The position numbers and the translations under genes were made by a program. The notes below the pieces were generated by a model. The model saw only the letters and a list, made by a program, of their open reading frames with translations. It made no database searches and was not told where the DNA came from. A DNA stretch of 56,080 bases from Salpingoeca rosetta (lineage: Eukaryota; Opisthokonta; Choanoflagellata; Craspedida; Salpingoecidae): contig NW_004754908.1 of NCBI RefSeq assembly GCF_000188695.1, positions 252,181 through 308,260 of the forward strand, written 5' to 3'. Positions 1 through 12,300 of this stretch are shown one piece after another. Every line of letters starts with the position of its first letter. The first letter of the stretch is position 1.

Positions 1-50
1 GTATCTGCACATGCGCTCGCTCCCTCTCCCTTGGTTGGCTCATGTGCCAT

Positions 51-262
51 TTCTCTTCTCCTCACACACACACACACGCACACGCACGCACGCACGCACA
101 CGCACACACATATATATGTATATACATTCACGTACCCCCAAAACACACGCACACACGCACGCACGCATATATGCATACACACACACCCAACACACACACA
201 CACCCGCGCATATATACATTCACACCCCCACCCCCAACAAACACACACATGCACACGCACAG
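51..262 (+). repeat. CA-rich microsatellite intron
   Basis: Interrupted (CA)n tract with ATATAT patches filling the 3' part of the intron before the transporter exon and running directly into its acceptor. The long THTHTH reading frames here are repeat artefacts. Confidence 0.85.
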
Positions 263-770
263 GTTCCTTGGGTATTCGATCTATGGGGAGAGCGTGTCGA
301 GCATCATTACGGCGACGCTGCCAGACACGTGGGTGCGGATCCTGGTGAACGTGTGCCTGTTCATCCACGTGGCTGTAGCCTACTGCATCAACAGCACGGT
401 GGTGACCAAGTTCTTCTTTGAGACGTTCTGGCCCGGGCTGGAGCGCAACCCGCACGTGACCAGGGCCGGCGTTGCGCTGCGGTGGGGCGTGGTGGCCACG
501 GCCATCATGGGGATTGTGTTTGTGATTGGCGCCCTGATTCCGTTCTTCTCGGACCTGATGAACGTGTACAGCAGCCTGGGCATCTTCAGCCTCAGTTTCT
601 TCGTGCCGGTCATCTTCTGGACGTTGATGACCAAGGCGACCAGCTCCGGCGCGAAGGCGGCTTTCAACTCGCTGCTCATCCTCATTGCCGTGGCCGGCTG
701 TGGCCTCGGCATCTGGGCCGCCATTGAGGACATTGCCAACAACTGGAAGATCTGCCACTACCACTTTTGA
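263..770 (+). CDS. AAAP-family amino-acid transporter, C-terminal exon (partial)
   Basis: Last exon of a membrane transporter whose earlier exons lie left of the window. An acceptor AG at 261-262 follows a long CA-rich intron, and the frame runs about 170 codons to TGA at 768-770. The start of the exon (RFLGYSIYGE) resembles the conserved GYxxYG region of the amino acid/auxin permease (SLC32/36/38) family. At least three or four hydrophobic segments follow: around VRILVNVCLFIHVAVAY, then VVATAIMGIVFVIGALIP, then SLSFFVPVIFW, then LLILIAVAGCGLGIWAA. The family moves amino acids across plasma or vacuolar/lysosomal membranes, usually proton- or sodium-coupled; the substrate cannot be told from this fragment. 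The short polar tail (ENDING in KICHYHF) is typical of the family terminus. Assignment rests on pattern similarity, not a search. Confidence 0.75.
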
Positions 771-821
771 CTCTTCAGGCATCACAGACGCGTGAACGCT
801 TGACCACGTCGTGCATGCAGC

Positions 822-906
822 GCTGCTGTTGCTGCTGTTGCTGCTGTTGCTGCTGTTGCTGCTGTTGCTGCTGTTGCTGCTGTTGCTGCTGTTGCTGCTG
901 TTGCTG
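822..906 (+). repeat. 9-bp tandem repeat (GCTGCTGTT)n
   Basis: About 9.4 perfect copies of GCTGCTGTT starting 51 bases after the transporter stop codon, probably in its 3' UTR. A compound trinucleotide array. Confidence 0.9.
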
Positions 907-1840
907 CGCGCGCGTGTATGTGTGTGTGTAGGTGTGTAGTAGACTTTGGCGTATTTGTGTGTCTGTATGTGTGTATGTAGAGTGGTGGTGGTGGATAACT
1001 CTAGCGTTGCCAAGTGTGCGTGTGTGTTCCCCTCGCTGTCTCGCTGTCTCGCTGTCTCTTGTTGCTTCCTGTGACTGTCTCTTTTTCCGTTGCTGCTTGC
1101 GTCAGCGCCGTTCGCCACTGACAACACTTCCCCAACCTTTGTGTTTGCGAGGCCTGAGAGCGTATGTCCACCTTGAATTCGGCTGTTGTTTGAAATCATA
1201 AATAATCGTCGACATGCCCTTATGCAAGACTCAGGCCTCGCGACGTCACGTCCGGGAATCTGCGAAAACTTCCGTGAATTCTCCTGCGCCTCTGACTTGA
1301 CGAAATGAGTGAGAAGCTTTCATTGTCCGCGATCGCGTTGTCGCGACACTTGCCTTACTGTGTGCGAGTGCGAGAAGTGTGACAGGCGACCACGCACGCA
1401 CGCACCAGCGCAGCAACCTCACACAGCGCAGCAGTCACCGCTCGCTGCGGGCGTATTTCCTTCCCCCCTCCTTCCTTCCCCTTCTTTTTGCTTCTCCCAC
1501 CACCACCACCACGACACAGAAGGAGGAGGAGGTTGCATCGGTTCCACCCACCCTCTTTTGTTGTTTTGTTGCGTGTGCCTGTCTTCTTTGCTTCTTCTTG
1601 TTCTTGTTCTTCATCTGCGCACAACAACAACCACTCGTGAGTTGGTTGCTGCTTGTGTTGCTTTTGCGTGCCATTCCACAAGTTGACAAGCGCTTGCATC
1701 GGTTCCCATTTGGATCTCCCTCCTGCCGTTCTCCCCCCTTCCCTTTCCCTTTCGACGCATCAACACACACACACACACACACCCATACCAGCACCACGGC
1801 CGCTCCTTCATTCAGCCATCGCTGCTCTTCCCATCCACAC

Positions 1841-1920
1841 CACCAAGCAGCCAACCCCGGCACCAAGCAGCCAACCCCGGCACCAAGCAGCCAACCCCGG
1901 CACCAAGCAGCCAACCCCGG
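1841..1920 (+). repeat. 20-bp tandem repeat, 4 perfect copies
   Basis: Four identical head-to-tail copies of CACCAAGCAGCCAACCCCGG, followed by a partial CACCAA. They sit about 125 bases upstream of the chosen bZIP start, in the putative 5' leader. Perfect identity suggests recent expansion. Confidence 0.95.
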
Positions 1921-2044
1921 CACCAACACCGACACAGACAGACACACAACACAACAACCCACAGACATACAACATCGACACAGCCACACAACACAACACA
2001 CAACTCCGCCTCGCGGTCACGGTCCACCTCCCCTTTTTGTGAGG

Positions 2045-4975
2045 ATGACGGACGCGTTTCGCGAGTTCTTTGACCTCCAGAGCACGGATGCTGCGCCGAG
2101 CAAGCCCGCGCTCTCACTCAGCTTTGAGCGCCGGCCACGCTCTGCGCTGGGCTTCCAGCAAGGAACAGCGTGGCGCCAGCCCCTCATCAACGAGAACTCG
2201 GCCTTCAACACATCCGCCTTCCAGGAGAGCTCGTGCACCATCACCGAGGATGTGCGCGAGGCCCTCACCGATGACGAGGCCGGCAACGACGGTGATGATG
2301 AGCGGGACTCAGAGGAGGAGGAGGAGGAGGAGGACGGCCACTTGCGCGGCCACAGCGACACCATGAGTGTCGGCCACCAAACCCGCAAGGGCAGCGAGGA
2401 AGACATCAGTGGCGTGTTTTACGGCAGAGGCAGCAGCAACACCATGTCACAGGCCCGCCGCCTGTCAACGGCACCCTCCCGATGCTCCTCCGTTTCCGAG
2501 AACACATCCGACCTCGTGCAGTATGGCCTGAGCACAACCGCCTCGTCCGCCATGCTCCGCTTCTTCGGCGGCGGCGCAACCGGCACCAGCAGCCAAGCCA
2601 GCCTGAGCCCGGGCTCAGACGACATGTCCAACAGCCAGCCCGCAAACTTCATGGCGCTCATGAGGGGCGTGCACTCCACCATGGCCACCGCCACGCCACT
2701 CACCACCGATGATGACGACATGTACCACATGGACGACTCTGCGTCCCTCCTCGCCATCAAGACGTCGGCTGCCGGCCCCAGACAACTCCAACAGCCCCAG
2801 CAACCAACGGCCACAGCAGCAGCCACAGCCACAACTGCAGCATCAGCGTTTGCACCACAAGCATCATCACCCACGCTGCAAGCGGACACTGGTATTGGTG
2901 GCAGCATTAGCAGTCGCGGTGCGCGAGTGCCTACACACAACTCCGCGGACGCCACTGCTGCCGCCGCTGAGGCGAGCACCCTGCCCACACCCGACGACGC
3001 TTCGTCTCGCGACCAGGCTGGCGCCACGCCACCGCCCCTGACCGACGACCATGCTAGCACCCACGGTGATGGCGACAACAATCAACAGCTGAGCAGGACC
3101 GGTGTTGCTGTCGACAACAGCACAGCAGCAGTTGCACCCGCACCTGCACATGCATCAGAAGACGGCGAGCTGGTGACCAAGAAACCAAAGCAGCAACAGC
3201 AACAGCAGGAGGAACAACAGCAACAGCAGCAACAGAGGGAGCAGCCGTTTCGGCGCCCCCTGAAACTGACGCCGCTTGAAGTGCCGACGCTACCTGCGCC
3301 GTCATCATCCTCTTCATCTGCTGCCCCTGCTCTGAAGCCAGCGCAGCCGCCCTCGCAACCTCAAGCCATGCAGCAGCAACAAGAAGAAGATGAGCAGCAG
3401 CAACAACAACAACAACAACAGCAACAACAGCAACCGCAGCAACCGCAGCAACCGCAGCAACAACAACAGCCACCCGCCGTTTCGCTGCTGACGTCCAGAA
3501 CATCGAATCCTTCGTCGCGGGGGAGCGGATCACGGCCTAGGTCTGGCGCATCGACACCGCCTTCTGTCGGGTCCCGCACCCGCGGCCAGGGGCTCACGGC
3601 ATCCGCCCTGAAGCGCGCAGACAAGCAGCAGAATGACAAGCGGAAGCAGCGGGCGAGGGCGGAGGGCGCAGCAGCGTGGAGCGGGTACGAGCTCGGTGTT
3701 GGTGTGCCGCAGGATGGCGACGGCACGGGGTCCACACCCGACGACGCCAGCAGCAACCGCTCTGCATCGGCCAGCATCACGGGCGATCGCCAGCACGCCG
3801 CGCCACTCTCTGTCGACAGCTCAAGCGCCCTGGGCGCAAACACGGGCAGCGGCGCAGACATGAGCCTGGAGGACATGTTGCACCGCCATCACCACCATCA
3901 CCACCACAGCGGCAGTGCTGGCAGCGGCGGCGGCAGCAGCACGGGCAGCAGCGCGCGCAGACGGAAGCGCAAGCGCATGAAGGACTTGCCGCCAGACCAA
4001 CAGGAGCGGCTGCGGGAGATGAACCGGCTCGCTGCGCAGAAGCACCGCGAGTCGGTGAAGACGCGCAAGGAAATTGTGCGCAAGCTGGTGTCGCAGCAGG
4101 ACGAGCGGCGTGATGCGCTCAACCGCGAGATGGCCACCCTCAACCGGGAGCTGCGCACCCTGTATCGGCTCGTGTTTGAGCTGTACTACTCGGGCCGCCT
4201 CTTGCAGGGCTCACCAACGCTGCGGCTCATGCACATGCAACGAATGCAACAACACCAACAGCCACAGCAACAGGCGTCCATGCTGCCGCACCCGTTTTCT
4301 GGCATGATGGATGCGCGCCACCACCAGCCCGCGCCGCCGTTTGGTGCGGGGCAACTGCATTCGCCACAGGCGCCGCAGTCGTCGTCATCATCGTCAGCAA
4401 CAGCAGCAGCCACACCGGCCATGCTGTGGCAGCAGCAGCTGCTGCGCGGGTCGATGCTGTCCGGCCTTCCGTTTGGTGCCCCGCCACCATCAGCGTACGT
4501 GGCGGGCAGCAGCAGCAGCACTGGCAGCACTGGTGGTGGTGGTGGTGGTGCCAGCGGTGGTGGTGGTCACAACGCTGCAAGCATGGGCATGTGGCAGCAG
4601 CCACACGCACAACCACAACCACAACCACAACGGCAGCCACAGCACCAGCACCAGCACCAACAACATGGCTTTGCTCAAACACACCCCACCATGGACCCAC
4701 AGCTTCAGTTACCTGTTTCGCAACATCAGCTACAACAACCGCAACAGCAACCGCAACAACAACCGCAACAGCAACAACACCAATCACAACAACACCAATC
4801 ACAGCAGCCCCGGACTGCGCAGCAGCAGATGTTGCTTGAGCTTGGGTTGCCTCCCACCATGCTGGATGGTGCTGGGTTTGAACTCCCAGGCCACTCAAAC
4901 TACCACAACAACAACAACAACAGCGGCAGCGGCAGCGGCAGCAGTAACGCCAACAGCCACGGGCAGTCGCAATGA
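2045..4975 (+). CDS. bZIP transcription factor with polyglutamine tracts
   Basis: Single-exon gene of about 976 residues starting MTDAFREFF; the ATG at 2045 has A at -3. A bZIP domain lies at residues about 640-715. The basic region NRLAAQKHR begins at N660 and fits N-x7-R-x9-hydrophobic, preceded by a basic RRRKRKR stretch that probably acts as nuclear localisation signal. The zipper register is V678, Q685, L692, L699, L706, L713, so the N-terminal heptads are weak and Q685 may influence dimer choice. The rest is low complexity: acidic EEEEEEE, Ser/Thr/Ala-rich blocks, several polyQ tracts (nucleotides about 3190-3235, 3369-3470 and through 4600-4830), a His run and Gly runs. Such regions are typical of activation or condensate-forming segments. 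Subfamily (Jun/Fos/ATF/CREB/Maf) cannot be decided. The frame is open upstream to 1379, so a longer N-terminus is possible but unlikely. Confidence 0.85.
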   Translation: MTDAFREFFDLQSTDAAPSKPALSLSFERRPRSALGFQQGTAWRQPLINENSAFNTSAFQESSCTITEDVREALTDDEAGNDGDDERDSEEEEEEEDGHLRGHSDTMSVGHQTRKGSEEDISGVFYGRGSSNTMSQARRLSTAPSRCSSVSENTSDLVQYGLSTTASSAMLRFFGGGATGTSSQASLSPGSDDMSNSQPANFMALMRGVHSTMATATPLTTDDDDMYHMDDSASLLAIKTSAAGPRQLQQPQQPTATAAATATTAASAFAPQASSPTLQADTGIGGSISSRGARVPTHNSADATAAAAEASTLPTPDDASSRDQAGATPPPLTDDHASTHGDGDNNQQLSRTGVAVDNSTAAVAPAPAHASEDGELVTKKPKQQQQQQEEQQQQQQQREQPFRRPLKLTPLEVPTLPAPSSSSSSAAPALKPAQPPSQPQAMQQQQEEDEQQQQQQQQQQQQQPQQPQQPQQQQQPPAVSLLTSRTSNPSSRGSGSRPRSGASTPPSVGSRTRGQGLTASALKRADKQQNDKRKQRARAEGAAAWSGYELGVGVPQDGDGTGSTPDDASSNRSASASITGDRQHAAPLSVDSSSALGANTGSGADMSLEDMLHRHHHHHHHSGSAGSGGGSSTGSSARRRKRKRMKDLPPDQQERLREMNRLAAQKHRESVKTRKEIVRKLVSQQDERRDALNREMATLNRELRTLYRLVFELYYSGRLLQGSPTLRLMHMQRMQQHQQPQQQASMLPHPFSGMMDARHHQPAPPFGAGQLHSPQAPQSSSSSSATAAATPAMLWQQQLLRGSMLSGLPFGAPPPSAYVAGSSSSTGSTGGGGGGASGGGGHNAASMGMWQQPHAQPQPQPQRQPQHQHQHQQHGFAQTHPTMDPQLQLPVSQHQLQQPQQQPQQQPQQQQHQSQQHQSQQPRTAQQQMLLELGLPPTMLDGAGFELPGHSNYHNNNNNSGSGSGSSNANSHGQSQ

Positions 4976-5875
4976 CACCTGCGGCTGGATGGAGTCGCTT
5001 CTGCTACCCTTGGTGGTGTTAGTAGTTTGCACCTACGGTGGTGGTGATGATTGCAGGTTCTGTTGATTTGAGTGGATCACATTACCCTTGCCATTCGCTT
5101 CACCTTTGTCTTTCCATCTGCTGCGTCTTGTGTTGCACACAGAAAGGCGATGCGAACGCCTTTGTACATTTGGGGTTGCCTTGCCCCGTTCTCGTTGATG
5201 TTGTTTATTCGCTGCGCGCGTTTGCGCCTGCTTTGGCTGTGTACATACATACATCCATCCATCCATATATGCCTATCTTGCGCCATTATTAGCATTACTT
5301 TGATTTTGTTATGCTCGTTTAACTTAGACAACCACCCACCACGCCTCCACTCCACAACACAGTTGCGTTCTCTTTTGTTTTGTTTCTTTTCTTCACATTG
5401 CAGACCCCACTTCAAGAAGCCAGCTTGTTGTGTCCATATCTGACCATGGTGTGTTGCTCGGGTGGTGAATGTGCACACTCGCTTCACGCGCCGTCAACAC
5501 AGACGTCTAGCAGCTCAATTGCATGCAATACACACGCTTGCTTGTATTGGAACACGACGTGACAATTCAATGTGGCAGTGAGGAAGAAGAGGAGGGGCAG
5601 ACAAGACAAGATGAGGCATGGACGCTGACGTGCGCGAGGGAGAGAGAGAGAGATAGAGCTAACGACTGCAGAGGGAGTGCCTGTTTGAGATGGTAGGAGA
5701 GCGTGTATTCACGAGGGGGGGGGGGCATGTGAAATGCTGGGACAGGTGAGTTGCGCATGCGTCAAGGCTATGTGAGTTGAATTGATTCTCAGATAGACAG
5801 GCATGATGTGACAGAGAGCACGGAGGAGTGGAAACAAGGCACGTGGATGCGCGCGGGGGGGGGGGCCACCGGCTC
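4976..5875. other. Convergent intergenic region, bZIP / EMC5
   Basis: Contains the bZIP 3' UTR (T-rich to about 5400) and the 3' flank of the minus-strand EMC5 gene, with short GAGAGA and poly-G runs near 5640-5730 and 5850. No further coding exon recognised. Confidence 0.55.
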
Positions 5876-6205
5876 TCAATGCGCCTTGTTGTGGATCAAG
5901 GAGTGACGGGTGTTGTGGAAGGTGCGGAAGGCTGCTTTCGGACACGCCGTCTCCCACGTCCTGAATGTGTGTGTGTGTGTGGTGGGGGGGGGGGAGGGGT
6001 GGGCAGGACAGGGGTGGGTTGTGAGAGGTGACGTAACATACACAAGGACGTCCACATATGAAGAGAGGCAAAGGAAACCGATGGTTATGCACATGGACTT
6101 GTCGACACGCACGCACACACGCACGCACGCATGTACACACATGTACACATGCGCACACATGTACACACACACACGCACACGCACACACACACACACACAT
6201 GCACG

Positions 6206-6237
<32 letters not shown>

Positions 6238-6660
6238 CAACACACAGATAGACACACACAATCACACACACACGCGCGCACACACACACACGCACACGCA
6301 CTTGCTCTTGAGGCGGGATGTGAGGTGGATATCGGCAAAGTTTGTGTTGAGTGCAACAATGGCAACCATGCCAACAATCATGGCGGCTACCGTCTGCACC
6401 ACAATCTGCGAATCAGTTAAGTGCGTAAGGGGACAGGGATGGAAACGGAAAGACGTGAGCATAACGTGGTAAGGAAAGGGAGAAGGAAGCCAAGGAAACG
6501 CAAAGTCAATGAGAAGGTTGCCAAGCGTCAAACGACAAGGAGGTCAAGAAACAAACAAGCATACCCACTGCGAGCGCGCATGTCAACCACGGCCATATCA
6601 TCACACGCAACTCACACACAGCACACACACACACACACACAGAGCACACACAGAGCACAC

Positions 6661-6693
<33 letters not shown>

Positions 6694-7042
6694 CACACAC
6701 ACACACACAGAGCACACAACACACACACACACACACTGACGTCGATGGGAAGGGACTCAAACTCCTCATGATTGATCTTGAGATAGCTGTGATCTGCACA
6801 CCGCAATCAATGCACACACGTGCGCGTGAAATAAGCGTGTGAGATGTCACATCTCGCAAGCAAGCCCCACACACGCTTGCACGCCTCTGCACGCGAAGCG
6901 CAAGCACACGCGCGCGCGCAACTCACACCCACGTGCCCTCGCGCGCCGTCACAGCATACGTACATCTACTCGCGGAGTATGCGGCGTGCAGCAGCAGCAC
7001 CACGCTGATCGACACGCCAACCCAGCCACCAAACGCCATCAT
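5876..7042 (-). CDS. EMC5: ER membrane protein complex subunit 5 (EMC5/MMGT1)
   Basis: Small spliced gene on the minus strand: exons 7042-6964, 6793-6741, 6405-6302 and 5960-5876. All have GT-AG boundaries and phases join without a stop to give 106 residues (human MMGT1 has 131). The start, MMAFGGWVGVSISVVLLLHAAYSAS, holds TM1 and the HAAxSA signature. Next come SYLKINHEEFESLPID, matching the conserved ESLPID loop, then TM2 (IVVQTVAAMIVGMVAIVAL) and the LTSRLKSKTWET region matching human SELKNKTFDT. The family is a core subunit of the conserved EMC insertase, which inserts tail-anchored and polytopic proteins into the ER membrane; a Mg2+ transporter role was also proposed. The first ATG at 7042 and a second at 7039 are both possible. 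The C-terminus is shorter than in animals. Introns are filled with TG repeats at their 5' sides. Confidence 0.88.
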
Positions 7043-7315
7043 CGTTGTGTGTGTGTGTGTGTGTGCGCCGGGTTATTTTTGGACACAGAGAGAAGTGGTG
7101 GAAGGACTTTGTTGTTTGGCAGTGGCAGTGTGTGGTTGGTGCTGCTGGTGGGCTGGCTGGTGGACGACAGTTCATTCACACGACCACACACCCCCCAGCA
7201 GCATCCGGTACATACACACGCACGTCGCGCAGCGTGTCGACGCATCACAGCAGCAAGAGGAGGAACGATTGGATCAGCCAGCCAGCCAGCCACTTTGCCA
7301 GCCACTTTGCCAGCC
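7043..7315. promoter_or_regulatory. Divergent promoter region, EMC5 / nitrilase gene
   Basis: 273 bp between the head-to-head start codons of EMC5 (minus) and the nitrilase-domain gene (plus). It contains a short GT run beside the EMC5 ATG and a CCAGCCAG repeat near 7278-7313. No clear TATA box. A shared promoter is inferred from layout only. Confidence 0.45.
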
Positions 7316-7866
7316 ATGTCGAATTGGCGTCAAGGACTAGCCCCACCACCACCACCACCACCACCCCCTCCACCACCACCACCACCTATCCCACCTTCAC
7401 AGCAGGAGCGTACAGCACCACCACCACCACCACCACCACCACCTCCTCCTCCTCCTCCTCTTCCACCACGAGATCAAGGACTGCCGCTACCCCCTCCACC
7501 AACACAAGCCCCACCTCCACCACCCCCGCCGCCACCATCACGAGATCAAGGATCAGCACCTCCCCCTCCGCCGCCGTTGCCATCGTCTGCGGCTTTACGT
7601 GCTGCGCGCCCAATGGCTTGGTCTTCAACACCGTCAACAAGGAAGATGGAGACAGCAACAAGCAGACCCAAAGCACCAGCAGGCAAGACCCAGCTCATCG
7701 TCGGCGCACAGCAGCTGGGATCAAGTGTGCTTCACCTCACACTCAACAACGGCAACCACGTCATCCTAAAGGCCTCTGGCACAGTTGTTCAAGTACGCGA
7801 CTCCATTGACGACCACACACACACACACGCGCGCGCACACACACACGCGCGTCAGGTGCTCGCCAT

Positions 7867-7946
<80 letters not shown>

Positions 7947-9206
7947 CACACATACATACACTGGCATTTCCACATGCACAGACATTCATACTAGCAAGCC
8001 GCTGAAGTCCCTTGCTTCGCACAGGTCCACTCACACACCTCACTTCGCACCGTGCATACCGCGTCACAGATTATGCCACATGTCGGCAGCACAACGTTCT
8101 CCACCTGTGGACCTCACGCCATTCAACCGTGCGTCGCTCTCTGCCGTTTAACTTTGTCATCCTGCATCACACACACATACATAGATACATATACACACAC
8201 ACACAACCACATGCATTCACACAAGTATGCACTGTCACATCATGCGGCTGTGGCTCACATAGCCTTCGCAACGCCCACTCCCCCCTCCTTCTTTCCATTT
8301 GCACGTCAACAGGCTGCTGGATTGCGGGACGTCCATTGGCCGCATGAACGCCGTCAACATCGGCGTCTCCGTCGCCTTTGATGTCTTCGTCAACAACTGG
8401 TGTGTACTCTGCCTCTTTGAGATCAATGACTGCGGCGCAGAGCCACCAGTTCCTCGTGTGTTATCACACGTGAGCATCACATCGTATATGCATGTATGTA
8501 TGTGTGCGTACGTACATGTGTTTGTACGTCGCAACGTGCACGAGTGTGTTTGTGTGGTTCTCCCACGGCGACTTTGCCATTGCATCACCTCCACTCACCC
8601 CTTCGTCACCATCATCACTGCTGCCTGCAGGGACCGCTGGCCAATGCTTTTCAAGAACGACGGCAACGGATACAACATTGTCATTGCAGCCCACAGCGGC
8701 TCTCAGCCTACACCAAGCCGTGACGATGTCAACAGGCGTGCTGCATCTTCACCACTGCCACCACACCGCTCTGCTCCGCTGTTGGTGTACATTGACCAGG
8801 CGTGCACATGCGTGGCGCCCAAGTTTGAGTCGCAGCTTGCAAAGCTGACAGCTTCGATTGAGCGTGCCGTGCACGAGAGCATTGCGTTTCTTGACGGCGT
8901 CGCATGTGGCGGTAGCAGTGCTCGCATCGACGTGCATGGGCCTGTCGACGGTGGCGTGCGCGGATGGCTGCTGGACCTGAAAGAGTTCTGCCTACACCAA
9001 ACGGGACACGCCGTTGACACGCACACCCTGAAGCACTGCGCTCTTGGTGGGCATGGAATGGCTTGATGCTTGTCACGTCTGGGTGGTTTCCGCTGGCTCT
9101 GAAGCTGCTTTCGATGCATGCCCTGTGTGACCGTGCACTCACACGCATCGCATGAATCATCATTCATCTAAGCTTCGCTCATTCGTTCATGCACACACAC
9201 ACGCTT

Positions 9207-9240
<34 letters not shown>

Positions 9241-9279
9241 AAAACCACGCTCACACACACACACACACACACACACACG

Positions 9280-9353
<74 letters not shown>

Positions 9354-12300
9354 CACACACTCACATCACACCCAATGTGTGTCGGTGCAGGGTTGCTGCT
9401 CGGTGTGCAGCGGTTGAGTGCATTGAACGTCCCCACGTGGCTCCCGGCATTCAAAGCCGATCTGCAACAGCTGATCACTCGCGATTGGGAGGGCGTGTGG
9501 CGCGATGGTGTGGCAAAGCTGCAGCACCATCACTTCACCGTTGTGCACGACTGCTTTCAGCGCCTTGCTTCTGGACCCATCCGCGCCTTCCTCGCTGCAA
9601 CAACACCCCATACACACACGTCACCGGTGCCATCAATAGTTTCGCCACCTCAATCGTCGTCACGCACACGACAGCCCTCCACACGTGGTGCTGGCAGCAC
9701 CGCGGAGCACACGCTAAGCTCTATTTCTGCCACGACTGCGGGGTTCGCTGTGGTCCAGGCGCCAACGATTGACGCCCTGACGCTGTTTGACGCATGTTTG
9801 CGCCGCCTGTTCACGGCAATCGGTGGCAGACAACCGCAACAGCACATGCATGGGCACGCCGGCGACGACATTCACGTGCCGATGGACGCAAAGCTGCTCG
9901 TGTTCCCCGAGTTTGCGCTGCCAACGCCCTTTCGCGTGTTCGACATGGTTCAAGTGATGGGTCACATGGTAGCAGGCGATGTCCACCCGTGGAACGGCGA
10001 TGGTGTGCGCGTACCAGATGGCACGGGACATAACTTGAGCGCCCCAAAAACAGCACACCAACATCATCACCAACAGCAACAGCAGAAGCGACCGCAAGAA
10101 CATCAACAACAGTGGCAGCAACACCACCATCAAGAACAGCAGCGTGAGCAAGACTCTGTTCTGCCGGTTGCGATGCGAGTGCGCTCAGCGTCGGTCCTCA
10201 GCAGCGTGCACGTGGATGTGGACACGGAGACGGGATTGCCGCTGACGCGAATGGACGATCGCCACAACCTCTCGCACTTCCAGCGCATCTCGGCACTCTT
10301 TGACATCACGCTCGTCGCCGGCTCGGGGACGGAGGTGGCTGGCAGCGGCAGCAACACGCAGCGCTTCAACACGGCGCTGGTATTTGACGGCGGTGCTGTT
10401 GTTGGCGCATACCGGAAGCGCAACATCAACGACAAGGCATCTGGGTTCACGGCAGGAACAACGCCTGGTGTGGTGGACACATGTTGCGGTCGTGTCGGTC
10501 TTCTCATATGCAAGGATGCGGAGGTGCACGACTTTGTGCAGGAGACGCTGCGCTTCTGCCCGTCTGTCATTGCCAACCCCGTGTTCATACCTGCGCCGCG
10601 CGCTAAGCACGCGTTCCCACGTGCAAAGCACCTGGCGTGGGCAAACGCACAGGCGGCAGTGGCGCGGCAGTGGGAGGTTGTTGCCGCAGAGCACAATCTG
10701 CTCTACATGCGCGCAGACAACCCAGATGCAGGTGCGGCTGTTGTTTAAGTTGTTGTTTAAGTTGTTGTTGTTGTTGTTGTTGTTTAAGTTGTTGTTGTTG
10801 TTGTTTAAGTTGTTGTTGTTGTTGTTTAAGTTGTTGTTGTTGTTTAAGTTGTTTAAGTTGTCGTTTAAGTTGTTTAAGTTGTTGAAGTTGTTGAAGTTGT
10901 TGTTGAAGTTGTTGTTGTCGAAGTGATGCTGTGACGTCTGTGATCATTGCAGTTGTTCCTCCTTCTTGCACCGTCTCCGCGCTGTCTTTCTCATTCACTC
11001 CATTGTTTATGTTCATGGCCTGAACTGTTTCTTGGTTATGCCTGGGTGTTGCCTGCAGGCACGGCGCTGGAATCCATTGGCGCGTATGGCACATCGCTGC
11101 TTGTTGGCCCGCTCCTCACTCGCGCCAGCCGCACGTGGCAGCCGCACACGCTCACGTGCACGTGGCCGTGTCCACCCCAAACAACAGACGAGACAGCCAG
11201 CACGCTGGCACCAGCAACAACAACATCGACATCGACAGCGACAACAACAGCGCAGCCAGCACAAGTCACAACACCACGAACACGAGCAGTAACAGCTGCA
11301 GTGCAACCAGCAGCAACATTGGCACCTCTACTCACATCGTGCCAGCTCAGAGCTGCCGATCATCGCCCGCTGCGTACAGACATGCGCGACAACACAGGCA
11401 TACGGTGCGACACATGTCTTGGCTGACGGCGGTTTGGGCTGATGTGGGACGTGCGTGTGTGTTTGTTTGTTATTTAATGTGCAGAGAGCAATGGGTCAAT
11501 GCAAGTGTTGGATGTTTTAAGTGGCCGTTGACGCACACATTCACACACACTCTCTCTCTTTCACGCATACTCACTGAAACACACACACACACACACACAC
11601 ATTGTCTTTAGGCTTGTGGACGAGCCTGTGCTTCTGTTTGGACAAGCAGTGACGACAGCACCTGAGCTGGCTCGGGCAACCATCGCCGCCATCGCCACCA
11701 CAGAGCTGTTCTGTCTGTGCAGGGACAGCAGTGGTTTGTATTGGCTCGCGCGCATGCTGGAGCCGCGTCTGAACTTCATCCGTGTGGACACAGACGGGAA
11801 GGACATACAAGCGCTGGTTGATGTTGATGGCGCGAGTGGCTGTGCTGGTGTTGGTGGTGCCCATGTCACCGAGCCCAGTGTTGGTGGACACGCGTCTCAC
11901 GCACAGGAACAACAACAGCAGCAACAGCAGCAACAGCAGCAGCCACGCCGGCGACCACAGGCGCGACCGCCGCCCTGTCCGCATGTACTGCTGAGCACCG
12001 GTGAGATTGCACAACTCGTCATGGGGACGGCGATAACAACGCAGACGATGACGATGACGGATGGATGTGCACACCAGCAACCATGCGCGGTGTGGCAGCT
12101 CAGGGATGGTGATGGTGGCACTCACGGTGGTGTTGGTGGTGTGTTGCGTCCGCTTCGCGCCACAGCGTTATCGCCCGATGATGCGACATGCATTCGCGGT
12201 GATGGCGCAAAGAAGACGACAGCTAATGGTCATGATGATGATGGTGACTACGATGCTTATGATAAAGGTGATGATGAGGTGAGGGTGGTGCGCGTTGGCC

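Larger units (their letters stand above)
771..2044. other. Intergenic / UTR region between transporter and bZIP gene
   Basis: Holds the transporter 3' UTR, a 9-bp tandem repeat (822-906), G/T-rich sequence, and the presumed promoter and 5' leader of the bZIP gene. The frame of the bZIP gene is open without a stop back to an ATG at 1379. The intervening translation is low-complexity Thr/His/Pro/Ser, so it is treated as leader rather than protein. No other gene seen. Confidence 0.6.

Noticed and set aside
51..421. Long THTHTH / CVCVCV frames at this and dozens of other CA/TG arrays
   Set aside because: Translations of dinucleotide repeats in all frames; no conserved sequence and they lie in introns or between genes.
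1841..1920. CRISPR-like array
   Set aside because: Four contiguous 20-bp copies without spacers, in a eukaryotic 5' leader; a plain tandem repeat.
9064..9066. TGA as end of a separate upstream gene
   Set aside because: Possible, but a donor at 9047 and acceptor at 9390 keep frame and give one consistent protein; kept only as alternative.
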